From an uncultured Lysobacter sp. (GTDB lineage Bacteria; Pseudomonadota; Gammaproteobacteria; Xanthomonadales; Xanthomonadaceae), in contig CAMLID010000001.1 in the NCBI GenBank assembly GCA_946480055.1, positions 62,001 to 126,000 on the forward strand: a DNA stretch of 64,000 nucleotides, read 5' to 3'. Position numbers and translations under genes: made by a program. Positions 52,337 to 61,511 of the stretch are shown one piece after another. Each line of letters opens with the position of its first letter. Within the stretch, counting starts at the first letter, position 1. The notes below the pieces were generated by a model. It was not told the origin of the DNA, did no database searches, and saw only the letters and a list, made by a program, of their open reading frames with translations.

Positions 52337-52819
52337 TCAATCGTCGTAGCGACGGCGATCGTAGCGATAGTCGGTACGGCCGTCGTAGTAGCGGTTGTCG
52401 TAACGGTTGTCGTAGCGATTGTCGTAACGGCGGCCGGAGCGGGCGTCGTAACGCGGGTCGTAGTACTCGGTCCGGCACTTGCCGTACCTATTGCAGGTCA
52501 CCCGCTGGCGGCTGTACTGATTGCGATAGCCGTAGGCGTTGCCGTACGGGGGCTGCGAGTAGTAGTTGCGGCGCGGCACGTTGCGGTAGTAGGTCGGGCG
52601 GCCGTAGCGGTCGCGGACCACGATCAGGCGATCGTCGTAGCCGTAGTTGCCGTAGCGGTAATACGGCGTGTTGCCGCGGATGATCACGTCGGCCACATCG
52701 ACGATCACGCGAGCCAGGTCATCGTTGCTCTGCGCCATCGCCGGGGCCGGCGCCATCGCGACCACGCCGAAGCCGGCGGCCACTACCACCGGGGCGAGCC
52801 ATCGGGACAGTGCGGTCAT
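52337..52819 (-). CDS. Secreted Tyr/Arg/Asn-rich repeat protein
   Basis: A 160-residue protein with a signal peptide (about residues 1-29, cleaved after AMA). The mature part is dominated by Tyr, Arg, Asn and Asp, with tandem DNRY units (RRYDNRYDNRYDNRYYDGRT). Two Cys sit in VTCNRYGKCRTEYY. It resembles low-complexity exported proteins of Lysobacter-like bacteria. No function is assigned. Confidence 0.75.
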   Translation of the reverse strand: MTALSRWLAPVVVAAGFGVVAMAPAPAMAQSNDDLARVIVDVADVIIRGNTPYYRYGNYGYDDRLIVVRDRYGRPTYYRNVPRRNYYSQPPYGNAYGYRNQYSRQRVTCNRYGKCRTEYYDPRYDARSGRRYDNRYDNRYDNRYYDGRTDYRYDRRRYDD

Positions 52820-52951
52820 GTCGTTCTCCTCAGCGCCTGCACCATTGCAGGCATGAGCAGACGATGCGACCGCGACGGTGAACGACTTCCTAATTTTCCG
52901 GGCCCGGCCCGGAATCGCTCAGCCGGCGTTGGGAATAATGCCGGCCGCTGT

Positions 52952-53689
52952 TCAGGTGGCGGCGGCGCGGGCGAGTTCGCGCACCGCCTCGGGCAACGCG
53001 GCGGCGCCGTCGACGCGGCGCAGGCGCGGCGCGTCGGCGGCGACTTCGGCCTCGTTCTCGTGCGCCCAGGTCACGTGGTACGGCATATGGATGCCCCAGC
53101 CGCCGAGCTCCAGCACCGGCGCGATATCCGAACGCAGCGAGTTGCCGATCATCACGAACTGATCCGGCGCCAGACCGAATTCGTCGAACAGGCGCGCGTA
53201 GGTCGAGACATCCTTCTCGCTGACGATCTCGATGCGGCGGAACAGTTCGGCCAGGCCGCATTGACGCACTTTGGCTTCCTGGTGGAACAGGTCGCCCTTG
53301 GTGATCAGCACGACGTCGTACTCGGCCGCGATCGCACGCACCGCCTCGGGGATGCCGGGCAGCAGTTCGACCGGGTGACGCAGCAGGTCCTTGCCCAGGC
53401 CGACGATGCGATGCAGGTCGGCTGCGCTGATGCGCTCGCCGGTGATTTCGACCGCGGCCTCGATCATCGACAGCACCATGCCCTTCACGCCGTAGCCGAA
53501 CAGGGCGATGTTGCGCTTCTCGACTTCGTACAGGTGCTCCTGCACGCCGGCGTCGTGCAGGTCGACGTAGGCGCCGACGATGCGCTCGAAATCGAGCTGG
53601 GCCTGGTCGAAGTAGTCCTGGCTGCGCCAGAGCGTGTCGTCGGCGTCGAAGCCGACCAGCCGGATGCCGGCCGCGTGCGTGGAATTCAT
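52952..53689 (-). CDS. HAD family hydrolase
   Basis: A 245-residue haloacid-dehalogenase-type phosphohydrolase. Motif I is FDADDTLW with nucleophile Asp15 (approximate), motif II VVLITKG, motif III lysine near EKDVST, and motif IV MIGNSLRSDIAP. The cap is helical (residues about 25-95). The substrate is not evident. It is divergent from the region that follows. Confidence 0.9.
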   Translation of the reverse strand: MNSTHAAGIRLVGFDADDTLWRSQDYFDQAQLDFERIVGAYVDLHDAGVQEHLYEVEKRNIALFGYGVKGMVLSMIEAAVEITGERISAADLHRIVGLGKDLLRHPVELLPGIPEAVRAIAAEYDVVLITKGDLFHQEAKVRQCGLAELFRRIEIVSEKDVSTYARLFDEFGLAPDQFVMIGNSLRSDIAPVLELGGWGIHMPYHVTWAHENEAEVAADAPRLRRVDGAAALPEAVRELARAAAT

Positions 53690-53741
53690 ACGCGCATTAT
53701 GCCGCGCCGCGGGCCGGCTAAAAACAGATCACAAAAAAACA

Positions 53742-53767
53742 GGAAGGGCGGCCCTAGCCGCCCTTCC
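53742..53767 (-). terminator. Rho-independent terminator
   Basis: A perfect 11-bp stem GGAAGGGCGGC / GCCGCCCTTCC with loop CCTA. On the leftward strand it is followed by GTTTTTTTG, so it terminates the EF-hand gene at 53806. Confidence 0.88.
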
Positions 53768-53805
53768 TTCCGCAGGGAGTCCACACCCCTTGGTTTCGAA
53801 CCCGA

Positions 53806-54189
53806 TCAGCCGCCGTGCTTGGCCGGCTTGCCGCTCTGCGCCTTGGCCACGTAGGCCTTGTATTCGGCGGCGGTCAGCGAACCGTCGGCATTGGAGTCGG
53901 CCTTGTCGAAGACCTGGCCCAGCGCGGGCACCGAGGACGCCTCGGTCTTACTCAGATTGCCGTCCTTATTGACGTCGACGTCGCTCCAGCTCTTCTTCTG
54001 CGGCGCGGCGGCGGTCGCTGCCGGTTCGCTGGCCTGGGCGGCGGCATCGCCCGCGGTGGCAGCCGCCGCGTCGGCGCTCTGTTCGGTCGGCGGAGCCTGT
54101 TCGGCCTGCTGCGCGAACGCGAGCGGAGCCGACAGAGTGGCGACGAGGGCGAAGGCACCGATCAGCGACTTGCGGGACAGGTTGTTCAT
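53806..54189 (-). CDS. Exported EF-hand protein with Ala-rich linker
   Basis: The ATG at 54189 with AGGAG upstream gives 127 residues. A signal peptide (LIGAFALVATLSAPLAFAQQ) is followed by an Ala/Thr/Glu-rich linker and two EF-hand-like loops, DVNKDGNLSKTE and DSNADGSLTAAE. It probably binds calcium in the periplasm. It is followed by a strong terminator. Confidence 0.85.
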   Translation of the reverse strand: MNNLSRKSLIGAFALVATLSAPLAFAQQAEQAPPTEQSADAAAATAGDAAAQASEPAATAAAPQKKSWSDVDVNKDGNLSKTEASSVPALGQVFDKADSNADGSLTAAEYKAYVAKAQSGKPAKHGG

Positions 54190-54544
54190 GCGTTCTCTCC
54201 TGGATAGATGTGTTGCGCGGATGTCTGAAAGCTTGGGGGCCACCGCACGACTGCACCTTGCCGATGCGCATCTGAACCGATCTCAGGCACGAAGCGTTAA
54301 AGCTACGTTCGCTTAACCACACTTGCCGCGAATGACGTTAGGACCGCCCGCCGAAACCCGTCAAAACGTGACGCAGGACGGCCTTGCGCCGGGTTGCGCT
54401 GTACGGCGATTGGCTGAACACAACACAACCTTTACGAAATCGCATGTCGATGGGCGTTTTCGCCTGCCTTTTTGATGCACTCGCGCCAGCCGCTAGCGAC
54501 ATGCGCCGAGATGTTTCGCTGAATGCGCGGATTCCGCGGCGTAC
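54190..54544. other. Intergenic region
   Basis: Upstream DNA of the EF-hand gene and 3' region of the AlkZ-like gene, about 355 bases. It should carry the EF-hand promoter. I see no convincing hexamer pair, RNA or gene. Confidence 0.4.
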
Positions 54545-55687
54545 TCAGCTGTCGCCGGCCTCGAAACGCACGTCGTGTGCGAGTCCGGGCGCGAAGGTCG
54601 CCAGACAGCGCGCGGCTTCATCGCCCAGCACCGCGCGATCGGCCTTGGACAGCCGCGCGAACGGCACGATCGCAATGGTCGCCGTGTCCTTGCCGCGCTC
54701 CATGCTCCAGGTACCGCGCACGAATCCGTCGATCAGGATCGTCGCGCGCACGATGCCGTTGCGGGTGAAGATCGAAGCCTTGTAGCGCTCCTCGAAGATG
54801 CGGCTGCGGTCGGCATGGGCGAGCAGGACGTTGTCGAAGTCCGCGAGCAGACGCGGCGGCGCCGGCTGCCCGACGTCGGGCAGGTCGATGTCGGCGGGGT
54901 CGAACAGCTCGTTACCGCAGGCGTCGCGGTAGGCGCGCAGCCGCGGACGCAGGCGCGCCACGATCGCGCGCACGCCCTGCAGGCCCGACCAGGCCGCGAT
55001 GTCCTTTACCGAGGCCGGTCCGAACGCGGCCAGATAGCGCAGCACCATGGCTTCGGCTGCATCGTCTGTGGACAACGGCTGGCCGAGCCAGTCCGCGGCC
55101 GGCGCGAAGGCCGCAGCCTGGTGCGAGTCCCATACCCCGGCCGGCGGCACGTGGATCAGCGGCTCGACACCGCGCACCCAACGCGCCATCGCCGCGGCGT
55201 CGCGATCCGGCCACCGCTCCCGCAGCAGCGGCCCGAGCGCGGTCGCGCTGAGCGGCATGCGCGCTAGCAGCGCACGCCCGGCCGCACTCAAGGCGTCCAG
55301 GTCCATGTCGTGTACCGCGCGTCCCTGATCGCTCTGCAGGGACAAGCGCCGCAAGATGGGCTGCAGGGTCCCGCGCCAGGCCAGGTAGTCGCGCGCACTC
55401 ACCAGATGCAGGGTGCCGCGCATCATGGTGGCGCGCACCACCTGCCGCGTTTGCATGAGTTCGGTCAGATCCTCGGGGCGGAAAGCCGTCAGCCGCGTCC
55501 AGAGGCCCAGGTACGGTGGATTCGGTGCCTGTCCCTGCAGGCCGCCGAGGCGCTCCACCATCGCCAAAGCCGATTCCGACGAAGGCTGCAGCAGGGCCTG
55601 TCGATGCAGCAGGGCGCGATTGAGCGCGCGCGGATCGAGCGTGTCGCTATCGGAGCCGCGAACGGCGGCGGATTTCCTTGCGGGCAT
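54545..55687 (-). CDS. AlkZ/YcaQ-like winged-helix protein
   Basis: A 380-residue protein of the HTH_42 family, which includes DNA glycosylases that open DNA crosslinks. Visible features are RALLHRQALLQPSS, GLQGQAPNPPYLGLWTRL, MMRGTLHLVSARDYLAWRGT and, near the end, ILIDGFVRGTWSMERGKDTA. The catalytic QxR/QxQ-type motif of characterised glycosylases is most likely represented by LQGQ. Role in base-excision repair is inferred from the family. Confidence 0.8.
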   Translation of the reverse strand: MPARKSAAVRGSDSDTLDPRALNRALLHRQALLQPSSESALAMVERLGGLQGQAPNPPYLGLWTRLTAFRPEDLTELMQTRQVVRATMMRGTLHLVSARDYLAWRGTLQPILRRLSLQSDQGRAVHDMDLDALSAAGRALLARMPLSATALGPLLRERWPDRDAAAMARWVRGVEPLIHVPPAGVWDSHQAAAFAPAADWLGQPLSTDDAAEAMVLRYLAAFGPASVKDIAAWSGLQGVRAIVARLRPRLRAYRDACGNELFDPADIDLPDVGQPAPPRLLADFDNVLLAHADRSRIFEERYKASIFTRNGIVRATILIDGFVRGTWSMERGKDTATIAIVPFARLSKADRAVLGDEAARCLATFAPGLAHDVRFEAGDS

Positions 55688-55850
55688 GGTCGTCGCTGTG
55701 GTTTACGTAGGACGAACGATAGCCCGAACGACGGGAAACGTGGCTGCACCGCTGCCATGCGGTCGGCCATGCAGGCGAAACGCCAAAGTCACCGGATTGC
55801 CGCCCTCGCGCGATGACGAGCGTGCACCATGCGGGCGCCCCGACTGACGC

Positions 55851-56045
55851 TTACGCTTCGTCTTCTCCGCTCACGGCGACTTGCGGCTCGCCGTCTTCGT
55901 CGACCGCGACGGCGACGACGATGGGCCGGCAGCAAACCTGGCAGTCCTCGATGTAGTTCTGATCGCCGGCCGAGAGATCCAGCATCAGGCTGATCGTCTC
56001 CCCGCAATACGGGCAGGTCACGTCGACGAAAGGTTGCATGGCCAT
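55851..56045 (-). CDS. CPXCG-motif small zinc-ribbon protein
   Basis: The start at ATG 56045 gives 64 residues (MAMQPF; the second ATG at 56039 is possible). It has TCPYCGETISLMLDLSAG, then YIEDCQVCCRPI, the exact pattern of the CPXCG-motif cysteine-rich family found in many Gammaproteobacteria. It binds zinc; its function is unknown. Confidence 0.85.
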   Translation of the reverse strand: MAMQPFVDVTCPYCGETISLMLDLSAGDQNYIEDCQVCCRPIVVAVAVDEDGEPQVAVSGEDEA

Positions 56046-56148
56046 GGCTACCGACCCACGCTGCGGACGCGATCGGTCCGCAGCCCTTCGACGCTGCACA
56101 TGCCGGGCGGGTCGGCGAGGTCGACGCCCGCATCGTTTGCCGCCACGT

Positions 56149-56646
56149 TCATGGCTTGGCCTTCGGCAGAGTCTGGTCGGCCGCAGGCACCAGCAGCGTT
56201 TCGACCGGTTCGCCGGGGTTGTGGCTGCGGATGCGGAACTCGCCGGCATCGAGCTTGAGGATGTCGGTCGGATACGACTGCCCTTCCTCGATCAGGGTCA
56301 GTTTGCCGGCATCGAACTTCCATTGCCCGTACAGCGGCGTGCCGCTGTCCGAATCGACCACCAGCGTGCCGTCGGCGAGGAAGGCGTAGGTGGTCCCGGC
56401 CTCGACCGCGGAAGAATCCTTGACCTGCCAGACCTTGCCGACGAAAGCCTCCGGAGCGGTTGTCGCGCTGGGCGCCGGCGCGACAGCGACCGGTGTCGGG
56501 GTGTCGGTGGACATCGCCGGCTGAGTCGAGGTGTCGGCGGTGGTCTGGGTTTCGGCCGGCGTCGGCGCTTCCGGTGCCGGCTTGCAGGCCGCAAGCGTCA
56601 ACGCGGCGACGACGGCGAGTGCGTAGGCGGGATACTGCGTGCGCAT
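56149..56646 (-). CDS. Lipoprotein
   Basis: A 165-residue protein with a lipoprotein signal and lipobox LTLAAC (Cys21). A Pro/Thr/Ala-rich linker leads to a beta domain (FVGKVWQVKDSSAVEAGTTY, then AFLADGTLVVDSDSGTPLYG and WKFDAGKLTLIEEGQSYPTD), resembling META/lipocalin-like periplasmic domains. The role is unknown. Confidence 0.8.
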   Translation of the reverse strand: MRTQYPAYALAVVAALTLAACKPAPEAPTPAETQTTADTSTQPAMSTDTPTPVAVAPAPSATTAPEAFVGKVWQVKDSSAVEAGTTYAFLADGTLVVDSDSGTPLYGQWKFDAGKLTLIEEGQSYPTDILKLDAGEFRIRSHNPGEPVETLLVPAADQTLPKAKP

Positions 56647-56868
56647 GCGGGATCTCCGTGTAATGCGGTATCGAATCGAGCAAACATTAGCACCGCACTG
56701 TTAAGGCGAAGCGCAGGTGCCGACGCCCGTCACGTGGCGGTAACCCGGACGCGCCCAAGCTCGTCGCGACGGCCGGGCGATAACGCACGAGGAGCGCGCT
56801 CGCTCTGGTCGCCACCCGCACGGTGCGCGGCGTGGCGATGCGCACCTGACTCCGCGTCAGGAGGAAGC

Positions 56869-57372
56869 ATGAAGATCCGACACGTGTTCAGCACGCCAGA
56901 TCTGAACAGCGCCCAGGCCGCGATGAACGCCGCACTGGAAGCCGGCGTAAACGACGACGACATCCTGTTGATCGCGCGCTCGGACATCGAGCTTGCGTCG
57001 ATCCCCAACGAACGCAGGGAAGCCGACACCGACCTGATGCCTGCCGCGCTGCGCGGGGCCGGCATCGGCGGCGCCGCAGGTTTGGCGGCAGGCCTGGCGG
57101 TGGTCGCGGCGACACCGATCGCGCTGACCCTGGCCGGCGCGGCCGCGGCGACCATGGCCGGTGCCATGGTCGGCTGCTGGGCCTCAGCCTTGGTGGGTTC
57201 GTCGCTGCCGGATCCGATCCGGCGCAAGTTCCACGACGAGATCGAAGCCGGCCGCATCCTGGTCGTGGTCGACGGCAGCAAGGAACTGCTGACCGCGGCC
57301 GAACCGCGCATCGTCGCCCAGAGCGGCGCGATTCCACTACCTTTCGAAGCGCACAAAGCCGCGGTGGCCTGA
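56869..57372 (+). CDS. Glycine-zipper membrane protein (general stress-like)
   Basis: The ATG at 56869 with a strong GAGGA site gives 167 residues. A soluble alpha/beta start (VFSTPDLNSAQAAMNAALEA) is followed by a hydrophobic Gly/Ala-rich region (GAGIGGAAGLAAGLAVVAAT, then a second helix) and a C-terminal IEAGRILVVVDGSKEL strand. It resembles the DUF1269/YflT-like stress protein group. Confidence 0.72.
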   Translation: MKIRHVFSTPDLNSAQAAMNAALEAGVNDDDILLIARSDIELASIPNERREADTDLMPAALRGAGIGGAAGLAAGLAVVAATPIALTLAGAAAATMAGAMVGCWASALVGSSLPDPIRRKFHDEIEAGRILVVVDGSKELLTAAEPRIVAQSGAIPLPFEAHKAAVA

Positions 57373-57402
57373 AGCCAACTGCACCGGCCTGGGCCGCGCG
57401 GC

Positions 57403-58260
57403 TCAGCGCTTCTTCGCGCCGCGCTTGGGCTGGGCCGCCAGGGCGAGGCGGTAGTTCTCGTGCAAGGCCTGGACTTTGGCGATGTAGGCCTGGGTTTCGC
57501 GATACGGCGGCACGCCACCGTAGCGGGCGACCACGCCGATGCCGGCGTTGTACGCGGCCGCGACCAGGGTCAGATCGCCCTTGTAGCGCCGGATCAGTTG
57601 CTTGAGATGCCGCGCACCGGCGTTGATCGAATCCTCGGCCGAGAACGGATCGACCACACCGTATTCCTTGGCCGTGGCCGGCATCAGCTGCATCACACCT
57701 TGCGCACCCTTGGGCGAAACCGCCGCGGCGTTGAAGCCGCTTTCGGCGTGGGCGATCGCGCGCAGCCAGGCGTCGTCGACCCCGGTGGCCTTGGCCGCGG
57801 AGCGGAACTGCGCGGCGAACTTGTCCAGTTGCGGCTTGCCGACCCGGCCCAAACCGACATGCGCGGGCTCGCCCGGCGGCGTTTCCACCATGAACGACAG
57901 GACCTTGACCGAACCGGGCAGATTGCGCGTGCTGTAGACGGTCTTGCCGTCCTGCTGGCGTTCGTAGAGCGTGCCGTTGATCACGCCCATCGAGCCCCAC
58001 AAGTTGGGCACCTTGGCGACGTTGTCGTCGAACTCGCGCACTTCGCAACGCGAGCCCGGCTCCGGCGCAGTCGCCAGACTGACGGTGCCATCGCGTCCGA
58101 CGCAACGATAGACCTTGCGCGCGTGCGCGCTGCCGATCGCGCCCAGGGCAAGCGCGGCGCCCAGCGCCAGCACCACCGGCAGGGGCGCGCGCGTCTTAAT
58201 GCGCGGCCGCCTCGGTGGGCTGGATCGCGACCACGCGCACGTCGACGGCCTTACACTCAT
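57403..58260 (-). CDS. Lytic transglycosylase (SLT family)
   Basis: It cleaves peptidoglycan glycan strands with formation of 1,6-anhydromuramic acid. The 285-residue frame has a DUF4124-like N-terminal region (KVYRCVGRDGTVSLATAP) and an SLT domain with catalytic Glu in AIAHAESGFNAAAVS, then GAQGVMQLMPATA and AAYNAGIGVVARYGGVPPY. The start is uncertain: ATG 58260 overlaps the upstream lipoprotein gene and gives a long Arg-rich lead, and a start nearer 58180 would place a cleaner signal peptide first. Confidence 0.85.
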   Translation of the reverse strand: MSVRPSTCAWSRSSPPRRPRIKTRAPLPVVLALGAALALGAIGSAHARKVYRCVGRDGTVSLATAPEPGSRCEVREFDDNVAKVPNLWGSMGVINGTLYERQQDGKTVYSTRNLPGSVKVLSFMVETPPGEPAHVGLGRVGKPQLDKFAAQFRSAAKATGVDDAWLRAIAHAESGFNAAAVSPKGAQGVMQLMPATAKEYGVVDPFSAEDSINAGARHLKQLIRRYKGDLTLVAAAYNAGIGVVARYGGVPPYRETQAYIAKVQALHENYRLALAAQPKRGAKKR

Positions 58261-58795
58261 TGTCCTTGCAAATGCCGTTGATCCAGGCCTCGCCGTTGCC
58301 GAACATCACGCCCTTGCCGCTGACGGCGAGCTCGGCGTACTTCTGCTCGGACACGACCTTGGCGATCGCCGGGGTCACGATCTTGTCGTAGGCGGCGGCG
58401 AACGCGGCAGCGTCCTTGATCTTGGTCGGCTTGCCGTCGATGGTCGCGTTGAACGGGTAGTCGGCCATCCTGGCGACCGCGACCGCATCGTGCGCGGCGA
58501 CCGCTTTCTGGAACGCGCGGATCGCCGGCTCGTAGATCGCCGGATCGCCGAGCACTTCTTCGATCGACTGGTTGACCTGGGCGCTGCCTTCGTCGCTGGC
58601 GGGCGCGGCCGGCGCGGACTCGGTTCCGGCCGCAGCCGGCGTAGCGGCGGTCCCCGGCTCAGGCGCGGGCGCCTCCGGGTTCGCCGGTGCGGGCGCAGTG
58701 GCGGGCGTGGCGGCCACGGGCGCAGCGGTGTCGGTCGGCGCCGGCTTGCAGGCGGCCAGCAACACGACGGCTGCGGTCAGGATCAACGCTCTCAT
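58196..58795 (-). CDS. Lipoprotein of unknown function
   Basis: The ATG at 58795 gives 199 residues. Lipobox LLAAC (Cys16) is followed by a long Pro/Ala/Thr linker and a helical-beta domain (AIYEPAIRAFQKAVAAHDAV, then KIKDAAAFAAAYDKIVTPAI and FGNGEAWINGICKDNECKAV) typical of small periplasmic proteins. Its 3' end overlaps the transglycosylase frame, suggesting an operon. Confidence 0.8.
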   Translation of the reverse strand: MRALILTAAVVLLAACKPAPTDTAAPVAATPATAPAPANPEAPAPEPGTAATPAAAGTESAPAAPASDEGSAQVNQSIEEVLGDPAIYEPAIRAFQKAVAAHDAVAVARMADYPFNATIDGKPTKIKDAAAFAAAYDKIVTPAIAKVVSEQKYAELAVSGKGVMFGNGEAWINGICKDNECKAVDVRVVAIQPTEAAAH

Positions 58796-58982
58796 TCGGG
58801 TCCATCTCCTTGGGGGCGGCCGCCCGGGGCGGCACGAGGCGTGCGGATAGTAGCGCCGCGACTGTGATTTCCAACGTAACGGGCGCCCAACCGGCGGAGG
58901 CGGTCGCGATACGGCGGGTCCGCGCTGGATTCGCGGCGTCCGACGGGGCACTCTGGCCCTCACGTTCCCGCCGGGTGATGCC

Positions 58983-60347
58983 TTGGAACCGTCCTCGTCC
59001 GATCGCAGCGGCGCGCCGCCCGCCGACGCCGCTCCCGCCCCGCTGCGCGCGGTCAGCCGCTGGCAATTACTGGGCCTGTCGATCAACGACGTCGTCGGCA
59101 GCGGTATCTATCTGTTGCCGGCGACCGCGGCTGCGCTGCTGGGCCCGGCCAGTCTATGGGCGGTGCTGCTGGCGGGCGCGGCGGTCAGCCTGCTGGTGCT
59201 GTGCTACGCCCAGGCCGCGAGCTACTTCGACCAGCCCGGCGGCGGCTACCTGTATGCGCGCGAAGCATTCGGCTCCTTCATCGGCTTCGAGGTCGGCTGG
59301 ATGCTGCTGCTCACTCGTATCGCCACCGCGGCGGCGCTGAGCAACGGCCTGGCCGAGGCGGTCGCGCATTTCTGGCCGGGCGCGGCTGCAGGCCCGGGGC
59401 GCATCGCAGTCGTGGTCGGCTCGCTGGCGCTGCTGGTCGTCATCAACGTGGTCGGCGTGCGTACCGCCGCGCGCGCCGCAGTGCTGCTGGCGATCGCCAA
59501 GCTGCTACCGCTGTTTCTGTTCGTCGCGATCGGCGCCGCGCATTTCGACGCCAGCCTGGCCGACGCCGCCGGGGCGCTGCCGGGCGATGCGATTCCAGTA
59601 GGCACGATTCCGTTGCGGAACTTCGGCCAGGCGGCCTTGCTGCTGCTGTTCGCCTACGCCGGATTCGAAAACCTGCCCGCCGCCGCGGGCGAGTACCGCA
59701 ACCCGCGCCGCGATATTCCCTTCGCACTACTGACCATGATCGCTTCGGTCACCGCGATCTATTTCGCGGTGCAATGGGTCGCTCTGGGCACCTTGCCGGG
59801 CCTGGCCGAATCCAAGACCCCACTGGCCGAGGCGGCCGCACGCTTCGGCGGCTGGTGGCTGGCCTTGGCCCTGACCGTCGGCGCCAGCGTTTCGATCCTG
59901 GGCACCAACAACAACACAGTGATGATGGCCCCGCGCTACCTGCTAGCGCTGGCCGCCGATGGGTACGGCCCGCGCGCGTTGGCCGCGATCCATCCGCGCT
60001 TCCGCACACCGGTGGTCGCCATCCTCGCCATCGGCCTGGTATCGCTGGCCTTGGCGCTGTCGGGCTCGTTCGTGCAACTGGCGCTGCTGTCGGTGGTGTC
60101 GCGACTGTGCACCTACCTCGGCACTGCGGTGTCTGTGCTGGTATTGCGCCGCCGCCATGGGGATCGTGCCGAAGCGCTGCAGCTGCCGGGTGGGCCGTTG
60201 ATTCCGATTCTGGCGACGTTGCTGTCGCTGGGTTTGCTGGCCAGTGCGAGCGCGCAGAACCTGATCGCCGCAGCCATCGCGCTGGCGGTGGGCGCAGTGG
60301 TTTATCTGCTGCGACGAAAGCCGGAAGCGGGATCGCGGAACGCCTGA
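58983..60347 (+). CDS. APC family amino acid permease
   Basis: A 454-residue transporter with about 12 membrane helices. The TTG start at 58983 follows the annotated frame. APC signatures are visible: LLGLSINDVVGSGIYLLPAT (helix 1), QPGGGYLYAREAFGSFIGFE, and FAYAGFENLPAAAGEYRNPR in the central helix. The substrate is probably a neutral or cationic amino acid, not resolvable by reading. Confidence 0.9.
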   Translation: MEPSSSDRSGAPPADAAPAPLRAVSRWQLLGLSINDVVGSGIYLLPATAAALLGPASLWAVLLAGAAVSLLVLCYAQAASYFDQPGGGYLYAREAFGSFIGFEVGWMLLLTRIATAAALSNGLAEAVAHFWPGAAAGPGRIAVVVGSLALLVVINVVGVRTAARAAVLLAIAKLLPLFLFVAIGAAHFDASLADAAGALPGDAIPVGTIPLRNFGQAALLLLFAYAGFENLPAAAGEYRNPRRDIPFALLTMIASVTAIYFAVQWVALGTLPGLAESKTPLAEAAARFGGWWLALALTVGASVSILGTNNNTVMMAPRYLLALAADGYGPRALAAIHPRFRTPVVAILAIGLVSLALALSGSFVQLALLSVVSRLCTYLGTAVSVLVLRRRHGDRAEALQLPGGPLIPILATLLSLGLLASASAQNLIAAAIALAVGAVVYLLRRKPEAGSRNA

Positions 60348-60419
60348 TGGCCCACACGGCAGTTGCAGTTGCCGCGGCATTGGAATCCATTGCTGCGCAC
60401 TACGACGAACAACCGTAGA

Positions 60420-60780
60420 CCCGAAGGGCGGCGCGCAGGATGCGCGCTGTTTTTCGAAGGGACAAGGATGTCCCGTCGAAAAACCCCCGCGCATGCCCCG
60501 AGCTCGCACGGGAGGTTTGGTCCCGCTAGCCCTTCTCTTTGGTTACTTTTGACCGAAGGGAATCCAGGCGGACTCTTGGGCTAGCAAGAGAAAGTGACCC
60601 GTACGCGCAGCGGGCGGAAGCCTTTGATCTAAGAATCGAAACCTTCGCCGAACCTCGAAGTTCGCGATCGCGGCTCACGCCGCTCCTACCCCAAAGCTGG
60701 AGCGGACAGGCTCGGCCGCCGGACTGGCGATCTCGGCTCACCGCCCCACCGAAAACAGAAAACGGACACACACCCATACG
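60420..60780. repeat. Intergenic repeat element with two hairpins
   Basis: After the permease gene lies a stretch lacking genes. It has a hairpin at 60431-60447 (GCGCGCA / TGCGCGC) and a longer one at 60450-60483 (TTTTTCGA / TCGAAAAA enclosing GGGACA / TGTCCC). Next comes TTCTCTTTGGTTACTTTTGA (60533 onward), which I associate with a dispersed intergenic sequence of Lysobacter/Xanthomonas-type genomes. Short frames here are unlikely to be real. Confidence 0.5.
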
Positions 60781-60786
60781 TCGCCA

Positions 60787-60816
60787 GGAAGAACCCCGGC
60801 CTGAGCCGGGGTTCTT
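60787..60816. terminator. Bidirectional-type terminator hairpin
   Basis: A perfect 13-bp stem GAAGAACCCCGGC / GCCGGGGTTCTTC with loop CTGA, 15 bases beyond the stop of the leftward gene at 60832. The stem end is AT-rich, supporting termination. Confidence 0.8.
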
Positions 60817-60831
60817 CTCTAAAGCGGTCGT

Positions 60832-61332
60832 TCAGCGCGCGCCGCCGCAGGTGGCGTTGGCGCAAACGTTGCGTTGCTCCAACGCCCGATCCACGCCGCT
60901 CTTGTTGGCGCGGCTGCGCGCGGAGTCGCGTTCGGCCTGGCGCTGCGCCACGGTCTTGCATACGCGCTCGACCCGATTGCTGCCCATGGCTTTGACGCGC
61001 TCGCAGACCAGGCGCTCCTCGCCGCTGCGTTGCGGCGCGGCTTCGATCCAGGCCAGGGTTTCGCTGGCCTGGCTGCGTTCGGCGGCACTGAGGTCCTCGT
61101 AGCTGCGACCTTCCAGCAATTTGAACAACGCGTCCTGGCGCGCCGCCACTTCGCGGCGGGCGTCGGCCGGAAGGCCGCCGTAGCGGCCGGCGCCGGCATC
61201 GAGATCGCTGCGGATCCGCTGCTGTTGCGCGACTACCGCAACGGGGTCGAACGTGGCCGCGTCCTGAGCGGCGGCGATCGGTGCGACGGACAAGGCCGCG
61301 ACCAGAATCAAACTCAAACGAATTGCGCGCAT
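60832..61332 (-). CDS. Exported helical hypothetical protein
   Basis: The ATG at 61332 gives 166 residues. A signal peptide (LSLILVAALSVAPIAAAQ) is followed by a helical, charged body (AVVAQQQRIRSDLDAGAGRY, then QASETLAWIEAAPQRSGEER) with Cys residues near the C-terminus (VCERV, VCKTV, NVCANATCGG), which may pair. No family is assigned. Confidence 0.75.
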   Translation of the reverse strand: MRAIRLSLILVAALSVAPIAAAQDAATFDPVAVVAQQQRIRSDLDAGAGRYGGLPADARREVAARQDALFKLLEGRSYEDLSAAERSQASETLAWIEAAPQRSGEERLVCERVKAMGSNRVERVCKTVAQRQAERDSARSRANKSGVDRALEQRNVCANATCGGAR

Positions 61333-61511
61333 GGTTTCCTTTGCCTGCTGAGAGGCCGGACGACCGTTCGCGCCCGTCTCGTGTGTGTGCGGGCGCGCGC
61401 GTCCCCGGTCGCCCACGCCGACGCGCGTGAGCGGCCGGCGCGATCGATGCTAAGGGAGCTCGCTAGCGCGCAGACGCGCAAGCGCGATTTCGCCAAATTC
61501 GGACAAGTCGC

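Noticed and set aside
60468..60584. Short frame MSRRKTPAHAPSSHGRFG and following
   Set aside because: It lies in the intergenic repeat and hairpins and looks like a recurrent spurious frame rather than a protein.
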